A stretch of DNA of 64,000 bases from Brevibacterium sediminis (GCF_013623905.1 NZ_JABKDD010000005.1:186001-250000); one strand, 5' to 3'. Shown: positions 45,111-54,224, counted from the first letter of the stretch. A program made the numbers and translations. The notes: generated by a model not told the origin, from the letters alone.

Positions 45111-45151
45111 GACCCCGACAGCAGACTGAGAACAACGCAAAGGAGCAGCAC

Positions 45152-46621
45152 ATGACAGCCCGAACCGACCCACAGCTCTTCGACCCCACACGATGGGAGG
45201 GCCTTCTGGCCGATGTCGCCCGCCGGCACGAGGTGCCGGGCATCGTGGCCGGCGTTCTGCACGTCGATCCCGTCTCAGATGCGGAGCAACGGTTCGTTGC
45301 CGCCACCGGAATCTCAAACCTGCGCACCGAGGTCGGCACCGACCGGACCACGCTGTGCCAGATCGGGTCGATCACCAAACTCCTCACCTCGACGATGATC
45401 ATGCAGCTCGTCGACGAAGGGAAGCTGAGTCTGGACACTCCGGTCTCGGAGATCCTTCCCGACCTGAGTTTCGCTGAGCTCGATCCTGCCGAACTCACCG
45501 TGGAGCATCTGCTCACCCACACTTCGGGCCTCGACGGTGACCTCTTCACCGACACCGGCCGCGGAGACGACTGCGTCGAGAAGTACGTGGCCACATTGTC
45601 CGAGGCGAAGTCACTATTCAGCCCGGGCACCGGATTCTCCTACTGCAACTCCGGCTTCGTCATCGCCGGACGCATCATCGAGGTCCTCGACGAGGTGAGC
45701 TGGGATCGGGCCCTGAACATCCGGATCTGTCAGCGCCTGGGCAACGAGCACATGTTCACCCTGGCCGAGGACATCATGTCCCACCGTCACCAGCACGGTC
45801 ACGTCGCGGTTCCCGGCACCGACACCTGGATGCCTGCACCGGTCTCCCAGATTACTCGCTCCATGGGACCCGCAGGACTGGTGACCTGCAGCACGGACGA
45901 TCTGCTCGGCTTCGGTGCCGCCGTCCTACGTTCGGGACGGACGAGCACGGGGGTGCCGATCCTCAGCCAAGACTCCCTTCGGCTCATGTCCGAACCGCGG
46001 CACACCCTCATCGATCAGGCAGCATCCACCGCGCCTCAGTGGGGGCTGGGCTGGATGATCGATGAGTGGGAGGGCCAGAAGCTGCAGTGGCACGGGGGCA
46101 CCACGATCGGCAACAACGCCTGGTTCCAGGTCCTGCCGGCGTCCGGCCTGGCCTTCGTCGTCTTCTGCAACGGGGGTGTCGCAGCGCATGCGGCCGCTGA
46201 GATCTACGGTGCCTTCGCTCGCACCTTCGCCGGAATCGACGCCCCTCCGGCGACCCGGCCCCGGTCGGATCGACCGGCGGCCGCGATACCCGAGAGCCGC
46301 CTCGGCGATTATGCCGATGCGAGCACTGCACTCACGGTGCTGCGGACCGACGACGGCACCTATAGGGCTCGCATCCGCAGCTCCCTGGGCGAAGGTGACG
46401 AGGCACCGGTGCAGACGATGGATCTGCATCCGTCCGGTAACGAGGCCTTCGTCCTCGGCCGGCCCGATGCCCGCAGCGCGTGGATGCCGATGGCATTCGC
46501 CGAGGTGGACGGCAGGGACGTCGCGTACGTAGGCATCCGCTGCCTGCCGCGGGCCGAGGCCGGACCGGACTCGACGGACACGGAGTCGGCCGACGCGCCC
46601 GTATCGGGGGACGACGCATGA
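45152..46621 (+). CDS. Class C beta-lactamase-fold serine hydrolase
   Basis: 489 aa, AAAGGAG before ATG 45152. Catalytic motifs: Ser73-x-x-Lys76 (GSITK), Tyr164-Cys-Asn166 (YCN) and His314-Gly-Gly (WHGGT). A C-terminal region of about 110 residues after the hydrolase domain has a lipocalin-like beta character. No signal peptide. Relatives include D-aminopeptidases, esterases and D-stereospecific amide hydrolases. The gene overlaps the D-aminoacylase by 4 bp, so D-amino-acid or D-peptide hydrolysis is the most likely role. Beta-lactamase activity is unlikely for a cytoplasmic protein. Confidence 0.85.
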   Translation: MTARTDPQLFDPTRWEGLLADVARRHEVPGIVAGVLHVDPVSDAEQRFVAATGISNLRTEVGTDRTTLCQIGSITKLLTSTMIMQLVDEGKLSLDTPVSEILPDLSFAELDPAELTVEHLLTHTSGLDGDLFTDTGRGDDCVEKYVATLSEAKSLFSPGTGFSYCNSGFVIAGRIIEVLDEVSWDRALNIRICQRLGNEHMFTLAEDIMSHRHQHGHVAVPGTDTWMPAPVSQITRSMGPAGLVTCSTDDLLGFGAAVLRSGRTSTGVPILSQDSLRLMSEPRHTLIDQAASTAPQWGLGWMIDEWEGQKLQWHGGTTIGNNAWFQVLPASGLAFVVFCNGGVAAHAAAEIYGAFARTFAGIDAPPATRPRSDRPAAAIPESRLGDYADASTALTVLRTDDGTYRARIRSSLGEGDEAPVQTMDLHPSGNEAFVLGRPDARSAWMPMAFAEVDGRDVAYVGIRCLPRAEAGPDSTDTESADAPVSGDDA

Positions 46622-48096
46622 AACCGACGATTCTCTTCACCGGAGGACGGTACGTCGACCCGGCCAGCGGGGTCGATGAGATCAGCGATGTCCTCATCAG
46701 GGACGGTCGGATCGCCGAGGTGGGGCCGGCCCTGGCACACGATGACGCCGAAATCGTCGATGCGTCCGGTCTCATCATCGGGCCCGGTTTCATCGATCTG
46801 CACTCGCATGTCAATTCCATCGCCGGGCAGAGGCTGCAGGCCATGGACGGTGTGACCACCGCGCTCGAGCTCGAAGCGGGACTGCTCCCGGTCGACCGTG
46901 CGTACACGCGGGCGGCGGAGGAAGGACGTCCGCTGCACTACGGGTTCTCAGCATCGTGGGGCATGGCGCGTGCGGCGGTGCTGTCCGGGCTGCACTTCGA
47001 TGCGGACCTGGTCAGCGGTCTGTCCATGCTCGCCGATCCGCACTGGCAGGCAGATTCCAGTCCCGTTCAGCTCTCCCAGTGGCTCGGGTTGCTGGAGACG
47101 GAGTTGGAGGCCGGAGCGCTGGGTGTCGGCATTCTTCAGGGGTACGCACCGCGCACGGATCCGCGGGAGTACCTGGCGGTGAATGAACTCGCGGCCAGGG
47201 CCGGGGTGCCGACGTTCACCCATGTGCGTGAGATCGTCGAGTCCGATCCGACGACTCCGTTCGACGGCACCGAGGAGGCGGCGCGGGCCGCGATGGAATT
47301 CGGCGGTCAGGTCCACCACTGCCATGTCAACAGCACCTCGCGTCGGCACATCGATCGGGTGCTGTCGACGATCGATCGGGCGCAGGAGGGCGGAGCGAAG
47401 CTCAGCGTCGAGGCCTATCCCTATGGGGCGGGCAGCACGGGGATCGGTGCTGCGTTCCTCGCACCTGAGCGGCTGCCGGCCTGGGAACTGACCCCGAGCA
47501 ACATCGTTCTGGTCGCCACCGGTGAGCGCATCCGCGATGAGGCCCATCTGCGTCATATCCGCGATGCGGATCCGGGGGCTTCATGCATCGTCGAATTCCT
47601 CGACGACGACGATACCGGGGATCGGGAGCTGCTGGCGAGTTCTCTGGCCTTCCCCGACAGCATAGTCGCCTCCGACGCAATGCATGTGACCTGGCCCGAC
47701 GGTTCCACAGATACCCGTGCGTGGCCGCTGCCTCCGGGAGGCAGGACCCACCCGCGCACAGCGGGCACCTACGCTCGATCGCTGCGCATGATGGTCATCG
47801 ATCATGGGGTGTGGACGTGGTCGGAGGCCTTCCGCCGCTGCAGTCTGCTGCCTGCCCAGGTGTTGGAGAGTTCGGTGCCGGCGCTGCGCAGGAAGGGCCG
47901 CATCGGAATCGGAGACGATGCCGACATCGTCGTCATCGATCCCGCCGAACTGCGGGACCGGGCCACCTATCTCGACAGCACCCGCACCTCAGAGGGTGTG
48001 ACTCATCTGCTGGTCGACGGTGAGTTCCTCGTCCGGAACTCCGAGCTGGTGCGCGATTCCTATGCGGGGCGAGGCCTGCGCGCCGAGGCGGGGTGA
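46618..48096 (+). CDS. N-acyl-D-amino-acid deacylase (D-aminoacylase, amidohydrolase superfamily)
   Basis: 492 aa from the ATG overlapping the previous stop. Amidohydrolase metal site: His62-x-His64 (DLHSH), His202 (FTHVRE), His236 (HCHVNS) and Asp353 (ASDAMHV). The bridging position reads ALELEAG, with Glu where many D-aminoacylases have Cys. The N- and C-terminal composite beta-domain (GRIGIGDDADIVVIDP) is intact. Reaction: N-acyl-D-amino acid to D-amino acid plus carboxylate. In this cluster it could act on N-acyl-D-amino acids produced by peptide hydrolysis or by the GNAT enzyme. Confidence 0.88.
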   Translation: MKPTILFTGGRYVDPASGVDEISDVLIRDGRIAEVGPALAHDDAEIVDASGLIIGPGFIDLHSHVNSIAGQRLQAMDGVTTALELEAGLLPVDRAYTRAAEEGRPLHYGFSASWGMARAAVLSGLHFDADLVSGLSMLADPHWQADSSPVQLSQWLGLLETELEAGALGVGILQGYAPRTDPREYLAVNELAARAGVPTFTHVREIVESDPTTPFDGTEEAARAAMEFGGQVHHCHVNSTSRRHIDRVLSTIDRAQEGGAKLSVEAYPYGAGSTGIGAAFLAPERLPAWELTPSNIVLVATGERIRDEAHLRHIRDADPGASCIVEFLDDDDTGDRELLASSLAFPDSIVASDAMHVTWPDGSTDTRAWPLPPGGRTHPRTAGTYARSLRMMVIDHGVWTWSEAFRRCSLLPAQVLESSVPALRRKGRIGIGDDADIVVIDPAELRDRATYLDSTRTSEGVTHLLVDGEFLVRNSELVRDSYAGRGLRAEAG

Positions 48097-48219
48097 GAGC
48101 TGTCAAGCGATCGGCGGAGTCCAACCAGAGCAATTCTGTATCGGCTGTACCGTCCGTATCGTTTGTCGGCAGCATCCGTGCCTGTCCTGATGACGGCGTG
48201 GGTCCGCGGGAAAGCGACC

Positions 48220-49380
48220 TCAGATCCGGTCCAAGGCATCGCTCAACACACTCTCCGTGTCTCCGCCCAGTTGCGGCGCGGCCACGGCGTCCGCCACGGT
48301 AGACCCACCGAACTGCAGCGGCACTCGCGGGGCCAGCACTCTGCCCACTCCGGGCTGATCGATCTCGGTCAGCAGCGGATTCTGCACCGAACAGCGCGGG
48401 TCGTCGTTGACAAGTTCTTCGAAGGTCTGGAAGCCACCGACCAACACACCGGACGCTTCGAGCGCCTCCTCGGCCTCAGCCAGGGTGTGCTCCGCGAACC
48501 ACGGGCGCACCACAGCATCAATAGCCTCCCGCGCCTCGAACCGACCGCCCTCGGTGTTCAAATCCACGTCCAGCAGGGGCCCGATCATCTCGAGCTTCTC
48601 GCTCAACCCCGTCGCCTTGCCCAGGCCTCGCCAGTGCTTGTTCGAGATGACCACGACCATTACTTGTCGACCATCCGCACACTCGAACGACTGACCATAC
48701 GCCCCATACAACCCATTACCTAAAGCACCACGCGTCTTCCCCGTCGCCTGCACCTCGGCGATATAGCCGAGATTGCCGATGGTGGCGAGCATGACATCCG
48801 ATAAAGCCAGGGTGATCTCCTGCCCCTTGCCCGAGGAACGACGATCGAGTTCGGCGGCCATGATCCCGTTGGAAATATAGAGCCCCGCAGCAACATCCCA
48901 TGCCGGCACAGCATTGTTCACAGGCCGCTCGTCATCACCGGTGATGATCGGGAAACCACTGGCCGCATTCACCGTGTAATCAACTGCCGGGGAACCGTCA
49001 TGCCACCCGCCCAGGCGGAGCATCACTAGGTCCTCGCGATGCTGCTTGAGATTCTCATAGCTCAACCACCCACGAGCTGGCAGGTTCGTGATGAGTGTGC
49101 CCGCCTCGGCGATAAGGTCGGTAGCGATCCTCTGGCCCTCCTCTGACTTGAGGTCGAGCGTGACCGAGCGCTTCCCTTTGTTCAGGGATGCCCAGTAGAT
49201 GCTCGTGCCGTCATCGCTGATCGGCCACCGATTCGCATCGATGTTCCCGCCGATCGGGTCGATGCGGATGACATCGGCGCCGAGCTGCGCGAGCGTCATC
49301 GACCCCAGCGGGGCTGCGACGAATGCAGAGATCTCGACGATTTTGAGGCCGGTCAGGGGTGCGGGGCGGGTATCGGACAT
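48220..49380 (-). CDS. mct: 2-Methylfumaryl-CoA isomerase-like CaiB/BaiF CoA-transferase
   Basis: 386 aa, GAGGAG 7 nt before ATG. It resembles the intramolecular mesaconyl-CoA C1:C4 transferase (Mct) of Chloroflexus much more than generic CoA-transferases: AFVAAPLGSMTLAQLGADVI, then RIDPIGGNIDANRWP, LNKGKRSVTLDL, LITNLPARGWLSYENLKQHR, VDYTVN and PAWDVAAGLYISNG. The expected aspartate is in PAWD. Mct moves CoA within mesaconyl-CoA from C1 to C4. The neighbour on the upstream side is a mesaconyl-C4-CoA hydratase-like protein, which strengthens the assignment. Family fairly sure; exact activity untested. Confidence 0.78.
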   Translation of the reverse strand: MSDTRPAPLTGLKIVEISAFVAAPLGSMTLAQLGADVIRIDPIGGNIDANRWPISDDGTSIYWASLNKGKRSVTLDLKSEEGQRIATDLIAEAGTLITNLPARGWLSYENLKQHREDLVMLRLGGWHDGSPAVDYTVNAASGFPIITGDDERPVNNAVPAWDVAAGLYISNGIMAAELDRRSSGKGQEITLALSDVMLATIGNLGYIAEVQATGKTRGALGNGLYGAYGQSFECADGRQVMVVVISNKHWRGLGKATGLSEKLEMIGPLLDVDLNTEGGRFEAREAIDAVVRPWFAEHTLAEAEEALEASGVLVGGFQTFEELVNDDPRCSVQNPLLTEIDQPGVGRVLAPRVPLQFGGSTVADAVAAPQLGGDTESVLSDALDRI

Positions 49381-49391
49381 AGTGGTGCTCC

Positions 49392-50249
49392 TCAGTTCTT
49401 CGTCGTCACCGTGGCGGCGATCGCGGTCTTCCCGCCTGGGGCGATGGCCTGCAGTTCGTGGGTGCCAGATTCGGTCTCTCTGCCGACGAGGTGGATCTGT
49501 TCGTTCGCGAACAAGGGGGACTTCGCGGTGAACCGGTACCCGGTCACAGCCGCCTCGGGGTGGGTGGACATGAACGCATCAAGCAGCAGCGTCGCGGTCA
49601 ACGGTCCGTGCGTGACGAGGCCGGGGTAGCTTTCGACCTCGGTGACGTACGGGTGGTCGTAGTGGATGCGGTGGGAGTTGAACGTCAGCGCTGAATACCT
49701 GAACAACATGACCTCATTCGGCCGGACCGAGCGCGACCAGTCCCACCCAGCGGGGGCGGGCGAATCTGTTCGTGGCGGCTTCGCTGCTGACCCGTCCGGC
49801 ACTGAGGTGGCCTCGCGGTAGACGATCGTGTGCCGATCCGTCGTGGCAGGCCTTCCGTCCGCGGTGAGCTCCTGGCGGAGCACGACGAAGCACAGGCGCC
49901 CGGTGCTGCCGGTCTTCTCCGTGATCGATTCGATCGTCGTCGTCCGCTCGATCGTCTGCCCGGGCAGGATCGGGGCGTGGAAGGTCAGGTCGCTGCCGGC
50001 CCACATCCTCCGTGGCAGTGGCACCGGGGGCATGAACCCGCCGAGTGCGGCATGCCCGTCGGCTCCGAGTTCGCTCATCGGCACATCGTCTTCGGAGAAG
50101 TGCAGCCAGTGCCCGAGCGGGAACAGCGGCGCAGCCGGGTCCCCGTCATGGCCGAGCAGGGTCGCCAGGCGTGCGGCTCGTTCCCCGTCGGCGGTTTCGG
50201 TGGCGGTGGCGCTGCGGCCGGCCCAGTCCTGGAGGTTCGTCTCACTCAT
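49392..50249 (-). CDS. meh: Mesaconyl-C4-CoA hydratase-like HTD2/MaoC protein
   Basis: 285 aa from ATG 50249 (a TTG three codons earlier is possible). Double-hotdog HTD2-type protein: N-terminal FPLGHWLHFSEDD and GGFMPPVPLPRRMWAGSDLTFHAPI, and a C-terminal hydratase segment RYSALTFNSHRIHYDHPYV with the catalytic Asn/His and the active-site VTHGPLTATLL. Ends 11 bp before the Mct-like gene, so the pair is one transcript. In the 3-hydroxypropionate bicycle the pair converts mesaconyl-C1-CoA to citramalyl-CoA. The same chemistry is proposed here for catabolism. Confidence 0.75.
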   Translation of the reverse strand: MSETNLQDWAGRSATATETADGERAARLATLLGHDGDPAAPLFPLGHWLHFSEDDVPMSELGADGHAALGGFMPPVPLPRRMWAGSDLTFHAPILPGQTIERTTTIESITEKTGSTGRLCFVVLRQELTADGRPATTDRHTIVYREATSVPDGSAAKPPRTDSPAPAGWDWSRSVRPNEVMLFRYSALTFNSHRIHYDHPYVTEVESYPGLVTHGPLTATLLLDAFMSTHPEAAVTGYRFTAKSPLFANEQIHLVGRETESGTHELQAIAPGGKTAIAATVTTKN

Positions 50250-50299
50250 CGCAGTCAAATTCCAATCGGTAGTTCGTGAAAAGCACCCACAACCTGCTA

Positions 50300-50363
50300 A
50301 TTACTACGTGACGGCGGCGCAGATACCTGGCGCCAGGTTGCTAGGCCGCCGTCAGGTAGTAAT
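50300..50363. repeat. Long imperfect inverted repeat with internal palindrome
   Basis: Arms of 19 bp (50300-50318 and 50345-50363) pair with one mismatch. The loop itself contains a perfect 14-bp palindrome ACCTGGCGCCAGGT (50325-50338). It abuts the acyl-CoA dehydrogenase stop codon (50364) and precedes the HTD2 gene on the same strand. Could be a terminator/attenuator for the upstream gene or a mobile palindromic element; no U-tract is seen. Confidence 0.65.
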
Positions 50364-51539
50364 TCAGCGGCCTAAGAGTTCGTCGGAGATGATGCGCATC
50401 TGGATCTCCGACGAGCCCTCGAAGATCTTCGTCAGCCGGGCATCTCTCCAGTGGCGTTCGACGGCGAAGTCCTTCGTGTACCCGGCACCACCGTGGATCT
50501 GCAGCGCCTCCGAGGTGACCTTCTCGCTCATCTCTCCGGCCAGGTACTTCACCATCGCCGCTTCCTTGTCGCAGCGACGACCCGAATCGATCTCCGTGCA
50601 CACGTGGTACATCAGTTGCCGGCACGCCTCGATCTGAGCGGCCATGTCCGCGACCTTGAACCGCAGATGCTGGAAATCAGCCAACGGATGGCCGAACTGC
50701 TCGCGTTCTTTCAGGTATTTGATCGAGTCCTCAAGTGCCGCCTGCGCCAACCCGATCGACCTAGCCGCCGTATGGGCGCGGCCCACTTCGAGACCGGACA
50801 CCGCCTGGTAGAAACCGCGTCCTTCCTCACCGAGGAGGGCATCGGCAGGCAGGACGAAGTTGTCGAACGACAGCTCCCACGTCTTCCACCCGTGATACCC
50901 GATCTTCTTCGCCGGCGCCCCGGAGATCCCCTCGGGGAAGGTGCCGCGTTCCTTCTCGACGAGGAACACCGAGATCCCCCGATGCCGCTTCTCCTCTGTG
51001 GAGGTGCGGGCGAAGAGGATGATGTAGTCGGCCTGATCGGCATACGTGCACCACATCTTCGTACCGTTGATGACCCAATCACCATCGGCATTACGTTCGG
51101 CCTTGCACCGCAGGTTCGCCACATCCGACCCAGCCTCAGCCTCAGACAGGGCGAAGGCACCGAGGTACTCACCACTGGCAACCTTCGGCAACAGACGGGC
51201 CTCCTGCTCAGGAGAGAACCCACCACCCATGCCGTTGCCGCGAGCCAACAGCCCGGCCACGGACATCCAGGCGCGGGAGAGCTCCTCAGCAACAAGGCAG
51301 TACTCGAACACACCAAGCCCCAGTCCCCCGTACTCTTCGGGGATGAGGATGCCGAAGAACCCCATCTCCGCCATCTGCTTGACCATCGACTCGGGGAACT
51401 GCCCTTCAACAGGGTCGAGTTCGTTGGCGATGGGCAGGACGACATCACGGGCGAACTCGCGGGCGAGCGCCTGGATCTCGAGGCGCTCCTCGGTCATCAT
51501 GTGCGGAGTGTCCGGACGCGGACGCGGCTTATGAGTCAT
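50364..51539 (-). CDS. Acyl-CoA dehydrogenase
   Basis: 391 aa. Full family pattern: FFGILIPEEYGGLGLG, FALSEAEAGSDVANLRCKAE (flavin/substrate loop), NGTKMWCTYADQAD, and C-terminal QIHGGAGYTKDFAVERHWRD followed by TKIFEGSSEIQ, with the catalytic glutamate in FEG. FAD-dependent alpha,beta-dehydrogenation of an acyl-CoA. In a cluster with mesaconyl-CoA enzymes, methylsuccinyl-CoA or a short branched acyl-CoA is a possible substrate. A strong inverted repeat follows the stop. Confidence 0.9.
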   Translation of the reverse strand: MTHKPRPRPDTPHMMTEERLEIQALAREFARDVVLPIANELDPVEGQFPESMVKQMAEMGFFGILIPEEYGGLGLGVFEYCLVAEELSRAWMSVAGLLARGNGMGGGFSPEQEARLLPKVASGEYLGAFALSEAEAGSDVANLRCKAERNADGDWVINGTKMWCTYADQADYIILFARTSTEEKRHRGISVFLVEKERGTFPEGISGAPAKKIGYHGWKTWELSFDNFVLPADALLGEEGRGFYQAVSGLEVGRAHTAARSIGLAQAALEDSIKYLKEREQFGHPLADFQHLRFKVADMAAQIEACRQLMYHVCTEIDSGRRCDKEAAMVKYLAGEMSEKVTSEALQIHGGAGYTKDFAVERHWRDARLTKIFEGSSEIQMRIISDELLGR

Positions 51540-51581
51540 CTTCTGCCCTTTCTGGGGTCTTCGTGTCTTCTTCGATTCGTA

Positions 51582-53294
51582 TCACTGTCCGACCACCGCC
51601 GGCTGAGCCGCCCATTCTCGGAGGACGGCGGTTTTGATCTTCGAGCCGTTCGTTCCCGCGGTGACGGGCATGGTTTCAACCAGACGGACTTCGGTCGGGA
51701 CCTTGAAGCTGGCGAGCTGCTGTCGGCAGTACTGCCGGATGTCCTCAGGTTCGGGAGTAGTTCCGGGCACTGGCTGGACGAAAGCGACTACTTCGGGCTC
51801 GCCGACGTCGCTGCTGCGCCCGACGACCTTGACCAACTCGATGTCCGGATGGGTGATGAGGTGCAGCTCGATCTCTGCGGGATCGACGAGGAACCCCCGC
51901 AGACGGATGACGTCACCCATTCGGCAGACGTATTCGAAGGCTTCGGGCCCATGAGCGCGCCCGAGGTCCCCCGTCTGGAACCATCCGTCGGAGGTGAAGT
52001 TCTTCCTTCCTTCTCCCTGATCACCGAGGTAGTGGTCGACGACGTTGGGACCCCGGAGTTGGACTTCACCTTCCGAGCCTTCGGACACAGGCTGGTCCGT
52101 GACCGGATCGGCGATGCGGTATTCGTAGCGAGGGTCGACGAGGCGACCGCCTCCCGAATACCGCAGCTCTTCCGGGGTGTCGTTCGGCCAGAACGAAGTG
52201 AGTGCGAAGACTTCGGAGGATCCGTAGACGCCGACGGTGCGGGTGCCGAACTGTTCGGCCGCCCATTCGGCGATGTCGGCGGACATTCCTTGGAAATCGG
52301 CCACGCCTGCCCACCGCCACGATTCGAGTTTCGTGCCCGTGTCTTCGCAGACCTTGCGCACTCGGGAGAGCATGTCGTCGGCTCCGACGAAGTGTGAGCC
52401 GGAGAAGGTGCTCCAGGCCCGGACGAGTTCTTGTTCGTCGAAGACCGGGTGAAGGAGGACTGCCGCTCCGCCGAAGAGCGCCCCCATTCCCGCCGAGTAT
52501 CCGAAGACGCCCGAGTACGGGAGGGGTTCGACGAGGACGTCACCGGTGGTGAAGCCGATTCGAGAGGCGACCTGCTGGGAATGAGTGATGACGGCGGACT
52601 CCCGGTGAGCCGCGAGCTTCGGCATCCCCGTGGAGCCGGAAGTCGTGAAGGCAACCGACAGCCGGGATTCTTCGGGTGCGGCCGCGGCGAATGAAGTCGC
52701 TGCCTGATCGATGGTTGACGACTCCGCGGGGACGAGCACCGCCCCAGCGCCGAGGTCGTAGTCCGCGATCGTGGGTTCGCTCGCGGCTCCCGGCACCGCC
52801 CAGACGAATGCCTTCGGCGGGGTGAACGGCTCCCCCGGTGAACGGTCCTGCTGTGCGGCAGTTTCCTGGTCCACCTCGGCGATGGCCTTCCGTGCGGTAG
52901 CGAGGAAGTCGAGGTTGCGGAATCCGTGGGCCACGACGAGCACCTGCGGGCGGGCCTTGGTGAGGACGTGCCCCACCTCGGCGACGTTGTAGCGGGTGTT
53001 CACCCCGATCACGTGGGCACCGAGCGCGGAAGCCGCGAACTGCCACGCATAGGTGTCGGACCAGCTTGGCAGCCAGACCGCGATGCAGTCGTTCGGGCCG
53101 ACACCGTGCTCGGCGAGCAGATCGGCGAACTCGTTGGTGCGGGCGAGCAGATCCGAGACACTGATGCGCACGTGCCCGGACTCGGTACCTTCGCTGGCGG
53201 CATCGGTCGGCAGCGGATCGATGAGAGCCGTCCGCTGTGGGTCGGTTTCGGCCCAGGATTTCAGATGACCGAAGAGAGTGGTGGGCGAATTCAT
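51582..53294 (-). CDS. AMP-forming acyl-CoA ligase
   Basis: 570 aa. The adenylate-forming core motifs are FTTSGSTGMPK (P-loop), VGVYGSSEVFAL, GWFQTGDLGR and RGFLVDPAEIE, and the C-terminal lysine region is GTNGSKIKTAVLREW. It activates a carboxylic acid with ATP and CoA. GVNTRYNVAEVGHVL is typical of medium/short-chain or aromatic acid ligases. Its ATG overlaps the stop of the alpha/beta hydrolase upstream in the same operon, suggesting that an ester or lactone is first hydrolysed and the acid then activated. Confidence 0.9.
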   Translation of the reverse strand: MNSPTTLFGHLKSWAETDPQRTALIDPLPTDAASEGTESGHVRISVSDLLARTNEFADLLAEHGVGPNDCIAVWLPSWSDTYAWQFAASALGAHVIGVNTRYNVAEVGHVLTKARPQVLVVAHGFRNLDFLATARKAIAEVDQETAAQQDRSPGEPFTPPKAFVWAVPGAASEPTIADYDLGAGAVLVPAESSTIDQAATSFAAAAPEESRLSVAFTTSGSTGMPKLAAHRESAVITHSQQVASRIGFTTGDVLVEPLPYSGVFGYSAGMGALFGGAAVLLHPVFDEQELVRAWSTFSGSHFVGADDMLSRVRKVCEDTGTKLESWRWAGVADFQGMSADIAEWAAEQFGTRTVGVYGSSEVFALTSFWPNDTPEELRYSGGGRLVDPRYEYRIADPVTDQPVSEGSEGEVQLRGPNVVDHYLGDQGEGRKNFTSDGWFQTGDLGRAHGPEAFEYVCRMGDVIRLRGFLVDPAEIELHLITHPDIELVKVVGRSSDVGEPEVVAFVQPVPGTTPEPEDIRQYCRQQLASFKVPTEVRLVETMPVTAGTNGSKIKTAVLREWAAQPAVVGQ

Positions 53295-54223
53295 GAGCGG
53301 GCGGCCTCCAATTCTTCGGTCTTGCGGTCAACGCTGCCGGAATCGGCCCCGCCGGAATCGGGAAGATCGGTATCGGCACCGCGAGTGCCGGCACTGCGCA
53401 CCCAGGAGTCGACCGCCTCGGCGAAGTCCGGCATCTCCTCCATCGGATAGTGCCCGATTCCCGGCAGGAGAACGAAGGTGCCTCGAGGGATGGACTCGGC
53501 GTCACGGCGGATCGCTGCGGTGTCGATCCACAGGTCGTCCTCACCGGCGACGAGGACCGTCGGGCAGGTGACACCGGGCAGGCCCGCGCTGACGTCGTGG
53601 CGGCCCCAACCGATGAGATCAGAGTTCGACACGATCGGGTCCTCCCTGCAGTGCATGCGGGCGATGAGCTCTCGCCGCTCTTCGTCGATTGCCGAGCCGA
53701 CGACGGCTCGCGTCCCCCAGTAGGTTCGATCGCCGCGAGACGGCGTCGAGATGTCGACGAGCTCACGTGTCAGGCCTCGCAGCGAGACATGACCGGGACG
53801 GGATCCGGCGGCCATGGCGATGGCCGCGATGATGCGTTCACCGGCGCGCCCGGCCAGGTCGATCGTGATCTTGCCGCCGATCGAGCAGCCGACGGCGACG
53901 AACCGATCGATCCCGAGCTGGTCGAGCACGTCAAGACCGAATCGTGCGTATTCGCCGAGGTCGGTCACCGGGCCATTCTTCGCCGGCTCCGTGCGGCCGT
54001 GCCCGGGCAGGTCGGGAACGATGACCCGGTAGCCGACGGCAGCGAGGTCCGCCGCCACGTGGCGGTACTGGACTCCGGACTGTCCTGCGGTGTGAACAGC
54101 GAGCAGCGGCGTCGCGTCGATGTCGCCCCAGTCCTCGACGAAGGCGATGCGGTCGTCGATGATCAGCTGGTGAGCGCGGAGGGTCGTCGCTGCCGGAGCG
54201 TTCGTGTAGTTCAGTGTCGTCAT
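53291..54223 (-). CDS. Alpha/beta hydrolase
   Basis: 310 aa from ATG 54223 (MTTLNYTNAP); the 16-residue extension upstream runs into the preceding gene and is unlikely. The nucleophile elbow is VGCSIGGKI (Ser), the oxyanion region VHTAGQSGVQYRHV, the acid LVAGEDDLWID and the histidine LPGIGHYPMEE. Cytoplasmic esterase, lactonase or C-C hydrolase type. A Ser/Asp/Gly-rich tail of about 35 residues follows the domain. Between the SCP2-like gene (1-bp gap) and the acyl-CoA ligase (overlap), so part of one operon. Confidence 0.86.
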   Translation of the reverse strand: MTTLNYTNAPAATTLRAHQLIIDDRIAFVEDWGDIDATPLLAVHTAGQSGVQYRHVAADLAAVGYRVIVPDLPGHGRTEPAKNGPVTDLGEYARFGLDVLDQLGIDRFVAVGCSIGGKITIDLAGRAGERIIAAIAMAAGSRPGHVSLRGLTRELVDISTPSRGDRTYWGTRAVVGSAIDEERRELIARMHCREDPIVSNSDLIGWGRHDVSAGLPGVTCPTVLVAGEDDLWIDTAAIRRDAESIPRGTFVLLPGIGHYPMEEMPDFAEAVDSWVRSAGTRGADTDLPDSGGADSGSVDRKTEELEAARS

Positions 54224-54224
54224 C

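Noticed and set aside
42584..46621. Antibiotic-resistance locus (two beta-lactamase-like genes)
   Set aside because: Neither protein has an export signal, the class A-like one lacks the omega-loop glutamate, and both sit in a peptide/D-amino-acid operon.
50451..52397. 648-aa plus-strand open frame
   Set aside because: Antisense to the acyl-CoA dehydrogenase and ligase genes, which have full family motifs; the shadow protein is rich in Arg/Gly/Asp with no domain.
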